Below, in pieces: positions 16,964 to 25,000 of a stretch of DNA of 64,000 bases (within the stretch, counting starts at the first letter, position 1; the number at the start of each line of letters is the position of its first letter). The stretch is from Acidobacteriota bacterium. Lineage in GTDB: Bacteria; Acidobacteriota; Blastocatellia; Pyrinomonadales; Pyrinomonadaceae. The translations under genes were made by a program, and so were the position numbers. The notes below the pieces were generated by a model. It made no database searches. It was not told the origin of the DNA and saw only the letters and a list, made by a program, of their open reading frames with translations. The stretch is from the NCBI GenBank assembly GCA_019239425.1, contig JAFAZX010000056.1:39702-103701 (forward strand). The letters run 5' to 3'.

Positions 16964-17950
16964 ATGAACGCGCAGCACGAAGGACAGCTTATCAACCCGC
17001 GCCGGCGAATCATGCCGATGTTTCCCATTCGGGCTACGAGGTTCCTGGTAGTCGGCATCTGTGCTCTCGCGCTCTGCTCGGTCTGCATAGTAGCTACAAC
17101 GCAAAACACGCAGGATGAAGAGACGACGCGGAAGCTCTGGGACACGGCGTTCAGCACCGCCAGAAAGAAGCCCACACGCGCCGGCGGGGGCGGCCCGCGA
17201 CGTGACTACCGCGTGGCGACCCCGCGCGTCCCTCCCGCGGGTGTCTCCGGTGAGTCGGTCGTCGGCGTCACCGTCTGGCGCTTGCGTCCGTCCAGAGACG
17301 CGGACGAGGGAGAGAGGATGATTGTCCACGAGGGCTCGGACGCGGCCGCGTGGATACCCGAGCGCGTGCCCGGTAACGCCGGGCTGTCGGAGGGCGACAG
17401 GGTGCGCCTGAGCGTCGAGGCCGCGCGCACCGGCTACCTCTACGTCATCGACCGTGAGCAGTATGCCGACGGCACGCTCGGCGAGCCTTACCTGATCTTC
17501 CCGACCACGCGCACACTCGGCGGCGACAATCGCGTGACGGCAGGCCGCCTTGTTGACATCCCCGCGCAGGAGGACAGCCCGCCCTTCTTCACCCTCAGGC
17601 GTAGCCGCGCCGACCAGGTCGGCGAAGTGCTGAGCGTCATCGTGACGCCCGCCCCACTCGAAGAGTTAGAGATCGGTGCGCAGGCGCAGAGACTCTCGCC
17701 GGAGCGCGTCGTCCGGTGGGAGAAGTCCTGGGGCGGGCGGACGGGGCGCATGGAGTTGAACGACGGGGCGGGCAAGGTCTGGACGAAGGAAGAAAAGGAG
17801 GCTGGCGCGAGCGCAGCGCGCCTCCTGAAAGCGACCGCGCCCGCCCCGCAAACCCTCTACTACTGCCCCGGCGCCAAGCCCGACGAGCCGCTGCTGATTA
17901 AATTGGAGCTACAATACCGCCGCCGAAGGGTGCCGCCGGCGCGCAGATAA
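16964..17950 (+). CDS. DUF4384-domain envelope protein
   Basis: The start ATG 16964 follows the CHAT gene by four bases and has GAGAGG just before it. It has 328 residues: one N-terminal TM or signal anchor (about 27-48, FLVVGICALALCSVCIVA), a basic linker and a DUF4384-like domain (about 140-235). The line DRVRLSVEAARTGYLYVIDR aligns by eye with YRVRLNLSSPQDGHLYIL of the kinase at 11169-13013. The same domain on both flanks of the CHAT protease is the main contextual clue that the genes from 10575 to 17950 form one pathway. Function of DUF4384 is not established. Confidence 0.8.
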   Translation: MNAQHEGQLINPRRRIMPMFPIRATRFLVVGICALALCSVCIVATTQNTQDEETTRKLWDTAFSTARKKPTRAGGGGPRRDYRVATPRVPPAGVSGESVVGVTVWRLRPSRDADEGERMIVHEGSDAAAWIPERVPGNAGLSEGDRVRLSVEAARTGYLYVIDREQYADGTLGEPYLIFPTTRTLGGDNRVTAGRLVDIPAQEDSPPFFTLRRSRADQVGEVLSVIVTPAPLEELEIGAQAQRLSPERVVRWEKSWGGRTGRMELNDGAGKVWTKEEKEAGASAARLLKATAPAPQTLYYCPGAKPDEPLLIKLELQYRRRRVPPARR

Positions 17951-18407
17951 ATCAGCGCGAAAGGTATTCACACTGACGCGCGGCCTCATCGACCGTGCGC
18001 CCTTCAACACCCCACCCGCGAGCAGCCGCTTTACCTCCCTGCCTCCCCGGCATCACTGATAGCCACAGCCTGTCTCTCAGCATCTCCAATCGAATCTGAA
18101 AATATTTTTCCGGGCTGAGGGAGTTCCGGCCGGGATTGCGCATTAGTAGATGTAGGCAATGCGTCGGCACGAAACTTCCCAACGGGAATCCACCGCGACC
18201 CGCCGAAAGCATCCGCCGCGACAACCCACGAGTCGGGCACAGCGAATTTAGCGCCCGCTCCAATGCCTCACGCAACCGCGCGTGCTGGTTCTACCTGTTC
18301 GAGAGCGCTAAGCGACCGACGTTTAGCCTCTCCAACACCCGGGTTGACTGGCTCAACCGACAGGGAGGTTCTACGAACCGACCCGACTTCAGAAGAAGGA
18401 GACCGTC
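17951..18407. other. 457-nt gap, possible decayed reading frame on the minus strand
   Basis: No intact gene. On the minus strand a short open stretch (about 18031-18250) encodes protein-like sequence such as PDSWVVAADAFGGSRWIPVG, but it has no start consistent with its upstream codons. An overlapping frame (17952-18275) also stays open. A short inverted repeat GGTTGA-ctggc-TCAACC lies near 18353. The gap precedes the PixA-like gene. Confidence 0.35.
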
Positions 18408-18797
18408 ATGGCAACAGTTGACGTTTTAATCGCCGTCGATGTCGAGGGCGCGATGAGCTCACAGAGTTTGCAGAACAACGTGTACCTGATGGACACGAAC
18501 AAGTTCTTTGGCTCCTATCAGGAGGGCCAATCGGAGTTAATCACCAAACTGCGCCAGGGCGACAGGATTATTTGGTCTGTCTCCCCTATCGACCCCGGCA
18601 CCAACGTCTCGATAAGCGGTTTCACCGGCCAGGCCGTAGGCGTCAACGTCACCCCGACTCAGAACTCCGACGGGAGTTGGACTAGCCTCTTTAGCGAAGC
18701 GCCGCCGAGCCCCGGAACCGCGATTCAGTACTCCGTCAACCTGTCGTTTGAAGGCGCCCAGATGTCTTTCGACCCGTTCCTCGTGCTCGCCTCGTAA
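18408..18797 (+). CDS. Small AidA/PixA-like (inclusion body protein family) protein
   Basis: A 129-residue cytoplasmic protein without signal peptide. The N-terminus ATVDVLIAVDVEGA, followed by NNVYLMDTNKFFG and LRQGDRIIWSVSP, resembles the AidA/PixA family (VDVLVxxDxExI..., then a YMV/GD.I.WR pattern), although it is shorter than most members. PixA is known as a crystalline inclusion protein of Xenorhabdus; the biochemical role of the family is unclear. GAAGGAGACC just upstream is a good ribosome binding site. A strong hairpin follows the stop. The assignment is by eye and tentative. Confidence 0.5.
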   Translation: MATVDVLIAVDVEGAMSSQSLQNNVYLMDTNKFFGSYQEGQSELITKLRQGDRIIWSVSPIDPGTNVSISGFTGQAVGVNVTPTQNSDGSWTSLFSEAPPSPGTAIQYSVNLSFEGAQMSFDPFLVLAS

Positions 18798-18889
18798 GTG
18801 ACGAGTGAGGCGGGATACAAATAGTAGCTCAACTGCGGTTTACCGGCCTCAGTGAAGTCCTTCACAACTGAACTCTACGGCAGACGGCA

Positions 18890-18933
18890 GTCAGTGACCG
18901 GGCGGGGCGCGAACGTCCCGCCCGGTCACTGAC
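18890..18933 (+). terminator. 17-bp GC-rich hairpin after the PixA-like gene
   Basis: GTCAGTGACCGGGCGGG (18890-18906) pairs perfectly with 18917-18933 around a 10-nt loop. There is no immediate T tract, so it may be a terminator or mRNA-stabilising hairpin. Confidence 0.55.
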
Positions 18934-18937
18934 GTTC

Positions 18938-18968
18938 AGGGAAGAACTTTATTGTTCGTGAACACCGG
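18938..18968 (+). repeat. Dispersed intergenic element, copy 1
   Basis: AGGGAAGAACTTTATTGTTC followed by GTGAACACCGG. Closely similar copies are at 19046, 22020 and 25804, all in the same orientation and all intergenic. Confidence 0.7.
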
Positions 18969-19045
18969 TGTGAAGGGAAATCAAGTTCTTCCGTGGAGTG
19001 CATCAAGTCGCTCCCTGAAGAACTTAAAGTATCTGTGCCTCCTTT

Positions 19046-19076
19046 AGGGGAGGATTTTTTTATTCGTGGACACCGG
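19046..19076 (+). repeat. Dispersed intergenic element, copy 2, with terminator-like hairpin
   Basis: AGGGGAGGATTTTTTTATTC followed by GTGGACACCGG. The preceding bases CCTCCTTTA let GGGGAGG fold back, giving a short hairpin directly followed by seven T, so this copy looks like a Rho-independent terminator. Confidence 0.65.
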
Positions 19077-19212
19077 AATGATTGTCGAAATGTTTCGGCC
19101 GCCGGTGCCATAACAGGGAGAAGTATTCGGCGGGCGCGCGGGCCGTCGGCCCGGCAGGCGCGGGCCGCGGTTCGGCGTTCAGTCCTCTGCGGGTTGCGAA
19201 GGAGTGTATGTG

Positions 19213-20580
19213 ATGAGCGGGATTTCTGCGAAGGAAGTTGATTCGAGGAGGCCGAAGTATCTGGTCATCTTCCGGGAGCCGGCGGAGAGGAACACGAGCA
19301 CGCTGTCGACGGTTTTGAAGCGCGGGAGGTCGGCCGCGGGCGTGGAGCGCGGCGGCGTGAGCCTTCTGGCCGCGGGCGTTACGGGCGTGGAGACGAAGGT
19401 CTTCGAGCCTTTAGGGGTGGCCGCCGCCGACCTGAGCGAGACGCAGGCGAGCAACCTGCGCAAGCGGGAGGACGTGGTGGCCGTCGTGGAGAACGAGGTG
19501 CGCTCCCTGCCGCCCGTGCGCAGGTCGCAGGGCGAATCAAAAATCGCGGCGGCCGACAACCGCGGCCCGGCGACAGACGTGCTGGCGTACCTGCGCGGCG
19601 TGCGCGACGCGATGAACCTCGCCATCGCCTTCCACGAGCGCGGCAGCACGCCGCCGCTCGAGCCAACCTTGTTCAGCGCGGCGGCGGTCGCCGCCGCCGC
19701 CCCTGCCGCCACGCAGCAGACGACGTGGGGGCTTCGGGCCATCGGCGTCGCCACGGCCATCTCGCCGCCGACGGGCAGGGGCGTCAAGGTCGCAGTCCTC
19801 GACTCGGGGATAGACTTCAATCACCCCGACATGGGCAACAAGGTGGAGCGCGGCGTGACGGCCAGGTCGTTCGTCACGAACATCACCGAGCAGGACGTGA
19901 ACGGGCACGGGACGCACGTGGCCGGGACGGTCTGCGGCCCGCGGCAGTCGGCGGGCGGAATCCGCTACGGCGTCGCGCCCGACGTCAGTCTGCTCGTCGG
20001 CAAGGTCTTTAACAACGCGTTCCGGCCGAAGGCCACCGACGACGACATCCTCGAAGGCATCACCTGGGCCGACGAGCAGGGGGCCAGAATCATCTCGATG
20101 AGCCTGGAGAGCAAGCGCGCCACCGGCGGAGACTTCCCCACGCTCTACGAAGCGGTCGCGCAGCAGCTGCTCGACCGTGCGGAGAGGAGCGTGCTGCTGG
20201 TCGCGGCGGCCGGCAACGCGAGCGACCGGCCGCAGTCGGTCGTCTGCGTGCAGAACCCGGCGGCCTGCCCTTCCATCATGTCGGTCGCCGCGGTCGACCG
20301 CGACCTGCTCGTCGCGTCCTTCAGTTGTAAGAAACTGGACGACATCGGGCCGGTCGACGTGTCGGGGCCGGGCGTCGGGGTCTATTCGAGTTTCGTCGAG
20401 GGCGGCTTCGAGGAGCTCGACGGGACGAGCATGGCCGCGCCTCACGTCTCCGGGCTCGCGGCGCTCTACCTCGAGGCCGAGCCGGGACTCACGGCGCGGC
20501 AACTGTTCGAACGGCTCAGGACGCGCGCGCGCCCCCTCGGCGACGTGACCGACTTCGGGGCCGGACTGGTGCAACTGTGA
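19213..20580 (+). CDS. Subtilisin-like serine protease (S8) with N-terminal propeptide region
   Basis: The ATG at 19213 is chosen because AAGGAG ends eight bases before it; GTG 19204 overlaps the ribosome binding site. It has 455 residues. An N-terminal region (about 1-160), including KYLVIFREPAE and REDVVAVVENEVRSLPP, resembles an I9-type propeptide. The S8 domain (about 165-455) has Asp197 in VAVLDSGIDFNHPDM, His232 in NGHGTHVAG and Ser406 in GTSMAAPHVSGLAAL, plus AAAGNASD for the oxyanion Asn. The triad is complete, so it should be active. There is no obvious Sec signal peptide, which is unusual for a subtilase and suggests a cytoplasmic effector or non-classical export. It is followed 28 nt later by a nuclease gene. 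Confidence 0.92.
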   Translation: MSGISAKEVDSRRPKYLVIFREPAERNTSTLSTVLKRGRSAAGVERGGVSLLAAGVTGVETKVFEPLGVAAADLSETQASNLRKREDVVAVVENEVRSLPPVRRSQGESKIAAADNRGPATDVLAYLRGVRDAMNLAIAFHERGSTPPLEPTLFSAAAVAAAAPAATQQTTWGLRAIGVATAISPPTGRGVKVAVLDSGIDFNHPDMGNKVERGVTARSFVTNITEQDVNGHGTHVAGTVCGPRQSAGGIRYGVAPDVSLLVGKVFNNAFRPKATDDDILEGITWADEQGARIISMSLESKRATGGDFPTLYEAVAQQLLDRAERSVLLVAAAGNASDRPQSVVCVQNPAACPSIMSVAAVDRDLLVASFSCKKLDDIGPVDVSGPGVGVYSSFVEGGFEELDGTSMAAPHVSGLAALYLEAEPGLTARQLFERLRTRARPLGDVTDFGAGLVQL

Positions 20581-20608
20581 AACTGTCGAAGAAAGGAACA
20601 AGGTGACA

Positions 20609-21643
20609 ATGAGTGAGAACGAAAACGCGCTGAACTCTCCCCCGCTGCTCAACGATCTATCTTTTACCATCCCGCGCCACGACCTGATTACGGCCGCGGC
20701 CGAGGGGCTGCTTTCCTCTTCGGCGAGCGACAGAATCTCGGAGATCATCTCGCCGCTCAACCTGACCTTCGCGCGGTTCGGCGGGTGGGCGGACAGGATC
20801 AAGTCGAACACCCCGCCCAACGATGCCGAGACGCAAAGCTTCCTCGAAGACGACGCCAACCGCAGCCACCGGCGCTGGCACTACGTCGACATCCCGCTCG
20901 ACGCGACCGGCTACAGGCAGGCGCAGCAACTCGGCCTCACGCGCGACGACGACGTGGTGCAGACGATACGCGAGTGCGTGCGCGTGCTGCGCGGCGAATC
21001 CAACCGCTTCAGTGCCGTCAACGCGCTCCGCCTGCTCGGCCATCACGTCGGCGACGTACACCAGCCGCTCCACGTCGGCTGCGGCTTCATAGACGACTCG
21101 GGAGAGGTGCCGACCATCGTCACAGACCCGCAGCGCGTCGCGGACGAGGGGTTGAAAAGCGACACGGGCGGCAACGACATCCTGCTGCCCGGCGCGGGCA
21201 ACCTGCACTCCTTCTGGGACGGCGTGCTCGGCGGCACGCTCGACATCGACGACGTGTCGCTCGCGTCCGCCGGCCCTGAGGCGAGCGCCGCGGACGCCGC
21301 GGCGGCCGACGAGCGCGAGCAGGTCGAGAGGCTGCGCGCCCTCGCCGCGGAGGAGGAGGAGAGTACCGCCGGCGGGTCGGGCCTCGCCGCCACGCTGCCG
21401 CTCGAGCGCCGGGCCGAGGAGTGGGCCAACGAGTCCATAGTGGCGGCGCGCGAAGCCTACCGCAACATCGTAATCATCGGGCGCAGCGGTAAGGACTTCC
21501 GCGTCTCCTGGGAAGGCTTCGAGACGCCGGAGGGCAGGCAGCCCTACACCGCGCGCTGCGCCCCCATCCTGCTCGACCGGATGAGGAAGAGCGTGCGCCG
21601 CCTGGCCGACCTGCTTAACGAGATTTTTTCGCAGGCCGGTTGA
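20609..21643 (+). CDS. S1/P1-type zinc nuclease homologue without signal peptide
   Basis: The start is ATG 20609. It has 344 residues. Recognisable S1/P1 nuclease motifs, in order, are RHDLITAAAEGLL (His near the N-terminus), GGWADRIK (Asp ligand), RRWHYVDIP (His ligand), LLGHHVGDVHQPLHVG (His, Asp, His ligands), and DTGGNDI then NLHSFWDG (His, Asp ligands). Family members are usually exported and matured so that an N-terminal Trp binds zinc. Here there is no signal peptide and no Trp at that point, so one metal site must differ. An Ala/Glu-rich insertion (about 220-270) separates motif regions. It is co-directional with the subtilase upstream and the I9-like gene downstream. Its stop codon sits in the loop of a terminator hairpin. 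Confidence 0.82.
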   Translation: MSENENALNSPPLLNDLSFTIPRHDLITAAAEGLLSSSASDRISEIISPLNLTFARFGGWADRIKSNTPPNDAETQSFLEDDANRSHRRWHYVDIPLDATGYRQAQQLGLTRDDDVVQTIRECVRVLRGESNRFSAVNALRLLGHHVGDVHQPLHVGCGFIDDSGEVPTIVTDPQRVADEGLKSDTGGNDILLPGAGNLHSFWDGVLGGTLDIDDVSLASAGPEASAADAAAADEREQVERLRALAAEEEESTAGGSGLAATLPLERRAEEWANESIVAAREAYRNIVIIGRSGKDFRVSWEGFETPEGRQPYTARCAPILLDRMRKSVRRLADLLNEIFSQAG

Positions 21644-21658
21644 CAACCGGCCTGCGAA
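21628..21658 (+). terminator. Hairpin spanning the nuclease stop codon
   Basis: TTCGCAGGCCGGTT (21628-21641) pairs perfectly with AACCGGCCTGCGAA (21645-21658) around GAC. GGTTTTT follows. The stop TGA (21641-21643) is at the tip. A T run also precedes the left arm, which would serve as the A tract side of a bidirectional terminator. Confidence 0.8.
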
Positions 21659-21674
21659 GGTTTTTCATCAACGC

Positions 21675-21944
21675 GTGGCCCTGGTCAAAGCGCACATCGT
21701 CCTCGACAGGGGGAAAGCCGGAGCGCCCGAGGCGCGGTCGGAAATTCTGGACGCCATACGCGCGCGCGCCGACATCTCCGGCGTCAACGAGAAACGTCTC
21801 GAACGCTACGGCGTGCTCACCTGCGACGTCGACGAATCGCGGCTCGACGCGATACGTGAGATACCGGGCGTCGCCGACGTTCAGGTCGACGCGGAGTACG
21901 ACCTGCCGGGCACGAACAGGAGCAAACAAGAGGCGGGCCAGTAA
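21675..21944 (+). CDS. Small stand-alone I9-like (subtilase propeptide/inhibitor-type) protein
   Basis: An 89-residue protein from GTG 21675 with no strong Shine-Dalgarno. The C-terminal half, with YGVLTCDVDESRLDAIREI then PGVADVQVDAEYDLP, follows the pattern of peptidase inhibitor I9/subtilase propeptides (a beta strand, a helix with L..I..PGV, then V..D..y.lp). No protease domain is attached. The subtilase 1 kb upstream already has its own propeptide-like region. A free I9 domain could be a trans-acting inhibitor or chaperone for that enzyme; this is inference. A terminator overlaps its stop codon. Confidence 0.6.
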   Translation: MALVKAHIVLDRGKAGAPEARSEILDAIRARADISGVNEKRLERYGVLTCDVDESRLDAIREIPGVADVQVDAEYDLPGTNRSKQEAGQ

Positions 21945-21955
21945 CGGCCGCCTCT
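21929..21955 (+). terminator. Rho-independent terminator overlapping the I9-like gene stop
   Basis: AGAGGCGG (21929-21936) pairs with CCGCCTCT (21948-21955) across the TAA stop, and TTT follows. It closes the plus-strand subtilase-nuclease-inhibitor unit. Confidence 0.7.
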
Positions 21956-22019
21956 TTTCATTTCGCGCCCGCCGATTCCCCTTGCGCCGCCGCCGCCGCA
22001 TAAGGACTTCTGCCCCTTC

Positions 22020-22048
22020 AGGGGAGGACTTTGCTGTTCGTGAGCAAG
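22020..22048 (+). repeat. Dispersed intergenic element, copy 3
   Basis: AGGGGAGGACTTTGCTGTTC followed by GTGAGCAAG. It is preceded by CCCCTTC, which can pair with the leading GGGG. It lies between the I9-like gene and the convergent WD40-GTPase gene. Confidence 0.6.
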
Positions 22049-22066
22049 GGCATTTCGTCAGTGGCC

Positions 22067-25000
22067 CTACCCAGACTCCCCGATTATGTAGTATGAGCTT
22101 TTTCTGGTTGGGTCCTGGGTGGGCCAGACCGCCCATCCCTCCCAGGCTCCCCCTTGCTTTAACATGGAGCGCGTGTGCACTTTAACTGAGCTGTGATCGC
22201 GGGCTATTTCTAAAACGTTATAGAGACGGGGCGTAGATTCCGGCCGTTGGCTGGCCTCAGCACCGAATGAACCCGCTCCTATCACGTGTATCTTCTGCGG
22301 GTGAGGATAGCCGACTACCTCGGCGCGATTTTCATGCACGTGCCCGTGAAGACACAGCCTGACGGCACTGCGTCTTAATCGTTCCATGAAGGCATCGTCA
22401 CGAATTTTATCGTTACCCGTAACCGGGTGGTGCCAGACTCCGATGCGCAGTATGGGGGCGTCCACGTCCAAGACCTTCGAGTCCACCGCCCTCTCAATCT
22501 CTTCACGTGCTTTGACCAGCCCGCGCGCCAGGGCCCCCAGGTTAATGCCAGCGCGATTCCTAAACCATTCGTCGATGTGCCAGGACGAGTTGAGGGCAAT
22601 AAACTGTAGTCCCGTCTGAGGGAAGAGGTAGGAAATACATTGCTCCTCGAAGGCCAGCGGGTACTCTTTCTGGACGAGCGGGTGGTAAAAATACTGGGAG
22701 AAGTTCCTGAACCGGTTTGGGTAGCTTCTTTCATCCCGGACTAAATATCCATCACCTTGCGGGTAGTAATGCTCCTCCAGCAAGCCGGCCACGTTAACAC
22801 TCCGCCCGGGTTTCCAGTGGTAGACTTCCTCCTCCCACGACAGATCATGGTTGCCCGGAACGACGATGCATCGCTCCGCGGTTAAGTCGAATTCCCGAAT
22901 CAGGGCGGATACGAACTGCCGGGCCACTTCGAACTCTTCGGGCGCGGCCCGATTCGTCAGGTCGCCCGAGATGATTAAAAAATCCACCTGCTTAAAGCCC
23001 AGGCCCCCCGATTCATCGCGGATGTCGTCAATCAGGGGTTGTAAGATCTGTTCCGTATCAACGCCGCCGCTGAGATGGAGGTCGCTCAGGTGCAGAAGCC
23101 GGATCGGCTCGGTGTCGTCCTGCCTCTCATCGAGATTGGCGAAAACCTGCGGGACGTTCGCGACGATCTGCTTTCTCCGCTTCTCTATCTCGGTCCTGAG
23201 CGCCCAGGTTCTGTGGGCCAAGTCCGGGTCGCGTTCTCGCAGCCTTTTCACCCCCTCGGTGATTTTGATCCGGCAGTCGCATTCGGGGCACCCGATGTCT
23301 TCCTCTCCCTTGGCAATCCTTTTGTTAATGGAGTCTTCGGTAAACTGATACCCACAGGTGCAGGTTACCTCCAGGTGCTCGATGATGTCGACGCCGTGCT
23401 GCCGCAGGTGTCGCTCGACGAAGTTCACGAACTGCCCACGCAGTTGCCGTGAAACTTCGTCGTCAAAAAAGATATCCAGGTGGGCGAAACCACGGCCACG
23501 CTCTACCTTGCGCAGGCCGCACACGCCTCGTCCGGGGGCCTCGAATTCGGCCTGATTCTGCCGCAGGCGCACGCGGCCGAATTGTTGGCCGATGACGAGC
23601 CACGCCACCAGGGAGGCGTAGATATTATCTATGGCCCCGGAGAAGTCGTAGGACAGTGAGACCGATTGCGACGCCTCGCCTTCGACCTGCTCGACGGCGC
23701 TGAAGAGCGACGGGAAAATTAACAACCCTTCCTGCTGGAAGCAGATTCCGTGCTCGATGAGTAATTGGACGACGCACTCCAGCACCACCAACTCTTGATG
23801 ACGTTGTAACCGATCCTTTTCGGCGATGCCGGGCAACGACAGGTCGGGCGACTGTAAGCTCTGCACCTCAAGCGTCGGCACGTCGCGCAGATTCCCCCTC
23901 GCCGCCATAATCAGAGAGCCGGCGTAGCGTTCGATCTCCCCGACTTGCAATACGAGGACGCCTTCGCCCGAGCTGAGGCGGGTGATGGCGACTAAGCCCT
24001 GGGCCGCCAGCTGCTCGGCCACGGCCTCAACGGGCTGATGCTCAACGGCCTTCGAAAACCACTTGCGAAGATGCCGCTTGATGTCGTTGAGGTAGAGGAT
24101 AACCTGGCCTATTTTTCGCTGGTCTTCGATTTCGTCGCGGATACGCTGAAACAGTTCGGGGCGAATAATTTTAGCCAAGCTCCCCCAGTCCAGCGCCCCG
24201 GCCATCGCTTCTCGTAATTCGGCAATACCACGGCCGGTCAGCGCACTCGTCTCGTAATACCCCTTAAACCCGCACCGGGCAATAAGCGCTTCAAGCGATT
24301 TACGGTTAACCAGATTGTTGGGCTTGTCTATTTTCGATCCGACAAGGAGCTTTACGCACTTGCGTCCCTGGAGCTGGTTTTCGAATCGTATGTTCCAGGC
24401 TTCCATCTCTTCGAATGCCGCCCGCCCGCGCGTCGGGTCGAAGAGGAAGAGCGCCAGCGTCGTATCGCGCAGAAATAGTTGATGCACCAACTGATACTCA
24501 CTCTGCCCTCCCATATCCCACAGCACGATGTCGCGACGTTCGTTCGACGAGGGTGCCGCCCGCCCGCTGAGCTGTTCCGGCTGCATCGACCAGAAGCGCA
24601 TCCCGTGAGTCGTGCTCTGCTCGTGGTCTTTCGGGTAACGGTTCTCCGCCAGTCGCATCGCCAGGCATGATTTGCCTACGTTGCTCTCCCCCACCAACAT
24701 GACCTTCGCGCTCGTGTATTTGACTGTCCGGGAGGGCGCCGCGGCGCCCAGCAGCAAGTCGTGGTCTAATTCCCACACGCGGATCACCGTGTCCATCTCG
24801 CCGAGCGTGGCCAGGAGGAGCGGGTTGGTCGGATTGAATGCGATAGCCGGGATCCAAAAGATGGACTTTGTTTCTCCGAATACCGCGACGGTCTCCCAGG
24901 AATCACACCGCCAGATGCGAACGGTGCCGTCACTGCTTTTCGAAGCCAGCAGGCGGCCGTCAGGGGAGAAATGCACGGCATTAATGTTACCGGCGTGCCC

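Larger units (their letters stand above)
18798..19212. other. Gap with hairpin terminator and two dispersed repeat copies
   Basis: No gene is seen. The gap holds the 17-bp hairpin at 18890-18933 and copies 1 and 2 of the dispersed element described at 18938 and 19046. GAAGGAG at about 19198-19204 is the ribosome binding site of the subtilase. Confidence 0.6.
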
